This document shows positions 60,076 to 64,000 of a stretch of DNA of 64,000 nt, one piece after another (within the stretch, counting starts at the first letter, position 1; every line of letters starts with the position of its first letter). Both the position numbers and the translations under genes were made by a program. The stretch is from the NCBI GenBank assembly GCA_050248735.1, contig JBFWRU010000014.1:1-64000 (forward strand), written 5' to 3'. The stretch is from JACKFE01 sp050248735 (GTDB lineage: Bacteria; Nitrospirota; Nitrospiria; Nitrospirales; UBA8639). Under the pieces are notes generated by a model that saw only the letters and a program-made list of their open reading frames with translations, made no database searches and had not been told where the DNA came from.

Positions 60076-60630
60076 TCAGAAATTCTTCCCGGATTGGGTT
60101 ATGGGAATGTTCCTCACAGGTGATTGGGCATGAGGATCTTTTTCCATTGTGATCCTGAGAATGCCATTTTTAAATTTGGCTTCCACGGTCTGTTGGTTCA
60201 CATCCGTCGGAAGGGACAGCACACGTTGAAATGAACCGTAGGAACGTTCCACTCGGTGGTAGTGGCGGTTCGTATCTTCCTGTTCATAACGTTTTTCACC
60301 GCGGATGGTCAGCGTCCCGTCCGCGAGTGTGAGATGCATATCTTTTTCCTCAACTCCCGGGACCTCTACGGTCACGGTATAGTGTGTTGAGTTTTCTTCT
60401 ATGTCCAGATGGGGAGAAAGCATACCTCTCCAGAGGCTGCCTTCTTCCTTCCCAAGCCCAGTCCAGGGCAGTCCTTGAAACGCCTGATTAAACAGGTTGT
60501 CGATTTCACGATGTAACCGTCCAAGCGGATGATCCGTGGATGGAAGCCCATTCTGGCGCCGTCCGGACGGAGAATGTTCCTCTTCTTTTTTAAACCAATT
60601 CCACGGAGTGAGAAGATTTTTCAATTCCAT
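60076..60630 (-). CDS. Hsp20/alpha-crystallin small heat-shock protein
   Basis: The 184-residue protein has a long N-terminal arm (about 1-75) and an alpha-crystallin domain (about 76-170) with PHLDIEENSTHYTVTVEVPG, LTIRGEKRYEQ and KNGILRITMEKDP (the G-I-L motif). A short tail follows. It holds unfolded proteins. AGGAGG nine bases before the ATG supports the start. It is transcribed away from two more Hsp20 genes. Confidence 0.95.
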   Translation of the reverse strand: MELKNLLTPWNWFKKEEEHSPSGRRQNGLPSTDHPLGRLHREIDNLFNQAFQGLPWTGLGKEEGSLWRGMLSPHLDIEENSTHYTVTVEVPGVEEKDMHLTLADGTLTIRGEKRYEQEDTNRHYHRVERSYGSFQRVLSLPTDVNQQTVEAKFKNGILRITMEKDPHAQSPVRNIPITQSGKNF

Positions 60631-60762
60631 GATTCAGATCCTCCTTTCTCCATATTTTCAATCACGTAGAGTTTACGAGTGAACGGCATTCGTTGATCGG
60701 TTGCTCCGGTTACCTTCATTTTTCTTTCTTTTCTATAAGACACAATATGTGTTCTTAAAAGA

Positions 60763-60791
60763 TGAGGTAAATCAAATATTGAAAATGTCAA
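60763..60791 (-). promoter_or_regulatory. Candidate promoter of the minus-strand Hsp20 gene
   Basis: CCCTTGACA on the minus strand (TTGACA at 60791-60786) is followed at about 18-20 bases by CCTCATCT, similar to the heat-shock sigma32 -10 CCCCAT-T, but the spacing is longer than usual. It may be sigma32- or sigma70-dependent. Confidence 0.3.
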
Positions 60792-60870
60792 GGGTTTGGG
60801 TTTGACGTGCTTCTTGCAGATATTCACCTGAAACGCTGGGACCGGTTTTCCGCCTTCCACGAGACCCCTC

Positions 60871-60899
60871 TTGACTTTTTTTTAACTCAGATTATTAAA
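60871..60899 (+). promoter_or_regulatory. Candidate promoter of the small membrane protein gene
   Basis: TTGACT (60871-60876) is followed after 16-17 bases by TATTAA/ATTAAA. The start CTCTTGAC followed by a T tract is shared with the copy at 61644. Confidence 0.4.
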
Positions 60900-60959
60900 A
60901 AAATATCAGTAAGCTGGGCTCATTGAAAAATTCTTAAACCCTGAAGGGAGGTGAATGTT

Positions 60960-61127
60960 ATGGGTGAAATTGTTGAAGGTGCGATAGCTCTTATGGGGTT
61001 AATCACGGCGCTTATGGTTGCCCTCACAACTCTCCTGTCGGGAGAAGGGGGCAATGCGGGGAAAGGCGATACGTCTTATCATTATCCCCGTACCATTCGC
61101 CCAAGTGGGGGACGGATGACTGCCTAA
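60960..61127 (+). CDS. Small membrane protein (55 residues)
   Basis: GGGAGG about eight bases before the ATG, and the promoter just upstream, support a real short gene. The protein has one membrane span (ALMGLITALMVALTTLLSG, about 10-28) and a polar Gly/Arg tail (SYHYPRTIRPSGGRM). Its function is unknown. It lies between Hsp20 genes, so it may be a stress-induced membrane peptide. Confidence 0.6.
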   Translation: MGEIVEGAIALMGLITALMVALTTLLSGEGGNAGKGDTSYHYPRTIRPSGGRMTA

Positions 61128-61213
61128 CCCGTGTGTATGCACACATTACAAAGACCGTTGTGAAAAACTTTCTCCTGTTCTTGCTTTCACTAAGAAGGAA
61201 AGGAGGAATTCTC

Positions 61214-61525
61214 ATGAAAAGACTGTCGGTTGTGACAATGGTATTTACTAGCCTGTTCTTGATTTGTTCATTGGCATTAGGTAATCCAAGCCTTCTTCCG
61301 CGGCATCCGGGTTATCCCATGGCCGATTCCAAGGATCCGGTTTTGGGTGTGCCGACTGCCAATGATCCTGGAGAACAGGCTCCCAGTCCTAAAGAGGCCT
61401 TGAAACAGGCTGCTCAGTTTCATGATGCACATGCCATGAATCCCATGAAGGAGAATCGCCCCAATGTTGTACACGACTTTAATGGGTCTGCCGGTGATTC
61501 CTCCGAGGATAAGACAAGCAATTAA
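61214..61525 (+). CDS. Small exported hypothetical protein
   Basis: AGGAGG seven bases before ATG 61214 fixes the start. The 103-residue protein has a signal peptide (VVTMVFTSLFLICSLALG) and a mature part rich in Pro, Asp, Asn and His (HPGYPMADSKDPVLGVP, FHDAHAMNPMKENRP), probably unfolded. No family is recognised. A perfect terminator follows. Confidence 0.7.
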   Translation: MKRLSVVTMVFTSLFLICSLALGNPSLLPRHPGYPMADSKDPVLGVPTANDPGEQAPSPKEALKQAAQFHDAHAMNPMKENRPNVVHDFNGSAGDSSEDKTSN

Positions 61526-61600
61526 GGAATATATATTGGGATGATGCAAGGTACTCAGTGAACGTATAAACTGCAAAGCCGGAACAGGAGGAATTTTTCC

Positions 61601-61630
61601 AGAGGGGACGTTTAAGTCCCCTCTTTTTTT
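61601..61630 (+). terminator. Rho-independent terminator
   Basis: AGAGGGGAC (61601-61609) pairs perfectly with GTCCCCTCT (61616-61624), followed by TTTTTT. It ends the 60960-61525 unit and separates it from the Hsp20 pair. Confidence 0.95.
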
Positions 61631-61643
61631 AAGCAAGGAGCTC

Positions 61644-61673
61644 TTGACAATTTTTTTTTTAAATTATTTGTAA
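61644..61673 (+). promoter_or_regulatory. Candidate promoter of the Hsp20 pair
   Basis: A perfect TTGACA (61644-61649) is preceded by CTC and followed by a run of T, but the -10 (TTGTAA after 18 bases) is weak. The layout resembles 60871-60899. Confidence 0.4.
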
Positions 61674-61771
61674 AACTGAACAACCTGACTATATGACCCT
61701 CGAGGGCATTCCGTTCAGGTAGGAGATCTGGGGCGGGAAAAGAAACCATAGTGCAAGAGGAGGGGATAACT

Positions 61772-62233
61772 ATGCTCATCCGACGGTTTGAAGGCAGGCC
61801 ATTTGAAAATCAGTTAAACGGGCTTTCAGAGCTGGATTGGTTTCGACGAGATTTAGGCCGATTCCTGAACGGATCCAAGAACTATGAGGGCTCAGGAATG
61901 CCAGCCGGGGTATTTCCGCTTCTTAATGTGACGCAGGATCATGATAATTTTTACATACGGTCGGAAATTCCCGGGATGAGTCTGGAGGAACTAGATGTTT
62001 CGGTCACGGGCCGGAATGTCTCGATCTCCGGGGAACGGAAAATTCCTATGGAGGATCAAAAGGTGAGGTTTCATCGCCGGGAACGGGAAGCTGGAAGGTT
62101 TCGTCGCCAATTGAACCTCCCCACGGATGTCGAAGGTGAAAAGGTCCAGGCAAAATACCGGCATGGCATGTTAATGATTGTCCTTCCGAAGGCTGAGAGT
62201 GCGAAGCCAAAAAAGATCACCATTAGTGTGTAA
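61772..62233 (+). CDS. Hsp20/alpha-crystallin small heat-shock protein
   Basis: The start is ATG 61772 with GAGGGG upstream, giving 153 residues. The alpha-crystallin domain is at about 48-150: PLLNVTQDHDNFYIRSEIPG, LDVSVTGRNVSISGERK, FRRQLNLPTDVEGEKVQA and HGMLMIVLPKAE. It forms a pair with the gene at 62339, as often seen for class A/C small heat-shock proteins that co-assemble. Confidence 0.95.
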   Translation: MLIRRFEGRPFENQLNGLSELDWFRRDLGRFLNGSKNYEGSGMPAGVFPLLNVTQDHDNFYIRSEIPGMSLEELDVSVTGRNVSISGERKIPMEDQKVRFHRREREAGRFRRQLNLPTDVEGEKVQAKYRHGMLMIVLPKAESAKPKKITISV

Positions 62234-62338
62234 TGCTTTGTATGTCGGGCTGTGTGGCGCGCGAAGAAGAGAAAAAGGCAAGGCAGAAGAGCAGGCAGCA
62301 GGAGAGTTCATACTATTTGACAAGGAAGGAAGATATCT

Positions 62339-62746
62339 ATGACTACGCAAACACAGGAAATTCAAGCCAAAGATAAACAAGAGGTCAAATCCGCTACCGA
62401 ACAAACGACACCGGGTCCGGTTTTTTCTCCGGTCGTCGATATTTTTGAAGATGACCAGGCGTTGACGATTATTGCGGACATGCCCGGGGTCCCTTCGGAT
62501 AATGTCAGTATCGATCTTCAAAATGATATCCTCACGCTAACAGGAATTCCTTCGGTGGCGGTTCCTGAAAGAGAGGAGAGCATCTTGCGGGAATTCGACA
62601 CCGGGAAGTATTTTCGGCAATTCACCCTGTCTGAGGTGATTGACCAAGCGAATATCAAAGCCACCTTGAGTCAGGGAGTATTGCGCGTGACCCTGCCAAA
62701 GGTCGGGCCGGCACAACCTCGGAAAATCCAGATCACGGAAGGCTAA
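62339..62746 (+). CDS. Hsp20/alpha-crystallin small heat-shock protein
   Basis: The 135-residue protein has a Gln/Lys/Glu-rich arm (about 1-25) and a crystallin domain with PVVDIFEDDQALTIIADMPG, VSIDLQNDILTLTGIPS and SQGVLRVTLPKVGP. The arm is shorter than in the other two, suggesting smaller assemblies. It is second in the operon and followed by a terminator. Confidence 0.95.
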   Translation: MTTQTQEIQAKDKQEVKSATEQTTPGPVFSPVVDIFEDDQALTIIADMPGVPSDNVSIDLQNDILTLTGIPSVAVPEREESILREFDTGKYFRQFTLSEVIDQANIKATLSQGVLRVTLPKVGPAQPRKIQITEG

Positions 62747-62761
62747 TCAGGTTTGACAGCG

Positions 62762-62800
62762 AAAAGGGGGACAGTGTGAAGGCACTGTCCCCTTTTCTTA
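62762..62800 (+). terminator. Rho-independent terminator
   Basis: AAAAGGGG-G-ACAGTG (62762-62776) pairs with CACTGTCCCCTTTT (62783-62796) with one bulge; T-rich sequence follows (TTTTCTTAT). It ends the Hsp20 operon. Confidence 0.9.
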
Positions 62801-62979
62801 TATTCTTTGCAACTCCGGTTTTTCCCACTATCCTTTTCCCAAATACATCCGGATTCAAAACCCACAACGATTGTCCGACTCGGTGTTTTTTCCAATAATG
62901 CCATTCCGCAGCTGATACATTTTCTTTGTTCAAACGACTCATATCCAAAAAAGAATAATTTTATGAAATGCCGCCCCTT

Positions 62980-63002
62980 CGGCTACTGCCGAAATTTCGG
63001 CA
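62980..63002 (+). promoter_or_regulatory. Operator copy 3 of the activator 2 regulon
   Basis: CGGC-TA-CTGCCGA-AATT-TCGGCA, containing the perfect palindrome TGCCGAAATTTCGGCA. It lies 118 bp upstream of the GC of the promoter at 63099. A further TTTCGGCA half-site follows at about 63010-63017. Confidence 0.8.
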
Positions 63003-63098
63003 TGGACCTTTCGGCACCATTGTAGCCAAGAATTGACGGTAGATGCATAACTGGTTGGTTTTAATGGAAAAATCGGGTTTATTTTTTCGAGAGTAATC

Positions 63099-63114
63099 TG
63101 GAACGGCCTTTGCT
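63099..63114 (+). promoter_or_regulatory. Sigma54 promoter of the DoxX/STAS operon
   Basis: TGGAACGGCCTTTGCT matches TGGCACG-N4-TTGCT with one mismatch and exact spacing. The start codon at 63179 follows 66 bases after the GC. Confidence 0.88.
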
Positions 63115-63178
63115 GATTACAAACAGTAATGGGGTAAATGGTTTGTAATCACAAAAATTTATATAAGGAGATCAAGTA

Positions 63179-63673
63179 ATGAACAGCCTTTTCCAAACAG
63201 AAGATCGTTGGGCGCCTTTTATTTTACGAATCATGTTGGCCCTGGTGATTTTTCCGCATGGTGCGCAAAAGTTGCTCGGTTGGTTCGGAGGAAATGGATT
63301 TGAAGGGACCATGGGGTTCTTTACCCAGCAAATGGGTTTGCCCTGGGTCATTGCCTTTCTGGTGATCATGGGAGAATCGATTGGTGCCTTGGCCCTGGCC
63401 GCCGGATTCCTGACGCGGTTCACGGCCGCCAGTTTGGGAATCATCATGTTGGGCGCCATCGCCACGGTGCATTGGCCCAACGGGTTTTTCATGAATTGGT
63501 TTGGTGCACAGGCCGGGGAAGGGTTTGAGTTTCATCTCCTGGTCATTGGCATGGGCCTTTCACTCATGATGACCGGTGCAGGGAAGTGTTCGGTGGATCA
63601 GGTCATTGGCAGATGGCTTGCGAACCAGAAACCGTCATACGATGTCGGGACCCGTTCGACAATGACAGCCTAA
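63179..63673 (+). CDS. DoxX-family membrane protein
   Basis: AAGGAG eight bases before the ATG fixes the start. The 164-residue protein has four membrane spans: FILRIMLALVIFPHGAQKL, LPWVIAFLVIMGESIGALAL, LGIIMLGAIATVHWP and FHLLVIGMGLSLMMTGAG. The conserved PHGAQKLLGWFGG and NGFFMNW mark the DoxX/DoxD family. Some members take part in thiol or quinone redox reactions. The sigma54 promoter and operator upstream put it in the same candidate regulon as the quinone-defence operon. Confidence 0.93.
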   Translation: MNSLFQTEDRWAPFILRIMLALVIFPHGAQKLLGWFGGNGFEGTMGFFTQQMGLPWVIAFLVIMGESIGALALAAGFLTRFTAASLGIIMLGAIATVHWPNGFFMNWFGAQAGEGFEFHLLVIGMGLSLMMTGAGKCSVDQVIGRWLANQKPSYDVGTRSTMTA

Positions 63674-63710
63674 AAGATGCACGTATTCATTGCTGATCAG
63701 GAGCCAGGCG

Positions 63711-63992
63711 ATGCTGAGAATGACCGTCCACACCGATGACATGGCCGTGACCCTTCAGATGGAAGGTCGGCTTGCGGGGCCAGCCATTCCAGAAGCCGAA
63801 CGGTGTTGGGAGGCTGCACGTGTGGAACATCCTGATCGGCCGCTTCGAGTAGATCTGCGAGCCGTGACGTTTATTGATCAGGAGGGAATCGCCCTGTTGA
63901 AACAGGCCTTCCGGCAAGGAGCCAGTTTTCTTTCCTCAGGCTGTCTGACACGCGCATATGTTGAGGAGGTAATTGGTTCCGTTCGAGAATAG
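63711..63992 (+). CDS. STAS-like small protein
   Basis: The start is ATG 63711 with GGAG seven bases upstream; the protein has 93 residues. Strand-helix order and the segment LRVDLRAVTFIDQEGIALLKQA match STAS domains, with D-Q-E-G in place of the phosphorylated D-S-S-G. It is similar in design to the protein at 30781-31038, which also follows a sigma54 promoter. It lies 37 bases after doxX and is probably co-transcribed. The partner sigma or anti-sigma factor is not in view. Confidence 0.75.
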   Translation: MLRMTVHTDDMAVTLQMEGRLAGPAIPEAERCWEAARVEHPDRPLRVDLRAVTFIDQEGIALLKQAFRQGASFLSSGCLTRAYVEEVIGSVRE

Positions 63993-64000
63993 AATGATGA

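Noticed and set aside
60621..60860. Open frame of 79 residues on the minus strand before the Hsp20 gene
   Set aside because: It overlaps the Hsp20 start and its promoter, lacks a ribosome binding site and has no family character.

Overview
The window looks like a chromosome segment of a Nitrospira-type nitrite oxidiser (phylum Nitrospirota). The best marker is a secreted chlorite dismutase (46983-47747) with the haem-ligand His and distal Arg 13 residues apart, as in the Nitrospira enzyme. GC content near 50 %, many exported proteins of unknown function, sigma54 activators of the GAF/AAA+/Fis type and a CRTAC1-type FG-GAP lipoprotein fit that lineage. The taxonomic call is an inference. No rRNA, tRNA or CRISPR array was seen.

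Layout. 128-2169 is an IS1595-like element whose inverted repeats enclose the transposase and two unrelated passenger genes. 2837-12001 is an exopolysaccharide region: a secreted beta-helix protein, an IS3 remnant, then aminotransferase, a sugar transferase/nucleotide-sugar dehydratase/receiver fusion, methyltransferase, PIG-L deacetylase and a second sugar transferase. 12165-14823 holds NikR and a TonB receptor, probably for nickel. 14887-27770 carries three alpha-glycan hydrolases (GH15, GH133, GH63), a kinase-like protein, a nucleotidyltransferase pair, a Crp/Fnr regulator, and a decayed hicBA pair containing a (GGGA)10 repeat beside an alcohol dehydrogenase remnant.

28141-31875 is a regulatory cascade: sigma54 activator 1, then its likely operator, a near-consensus sigma54 promoter, a STAS-like protein and an ECF sigma factor. 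35273-38775 is a nuclease-methylase fusion with a specificity subunit. 38979-43115 carries exported proteins with one duplicated and decayed gene. 44493-48181 has a histone H1-like protein, an Slp lipoprotein and chlorite dismutase between two small charged exported proteins.

48363-63992 is a stress-defence region. Sigma54 activator 2 is followed by three separate operons (ankyrin/HbpS-like; VOC/methyltransferase/VOC/glutathionyl-hydroquinone reductase; DoxX/STAS-like). Each is preceded by a GG-N10-GC sigma54 promoter and, 118-127 bp upstream of the GC, by the same element CGGC-N2-CTGCCGA-N4-TCGGCA. This candidate regulon is the strongest new observation here. Between its members lie HtrA, three Hsp20 proteins, GlsB/YeaQ and an AI-2E-family permease.
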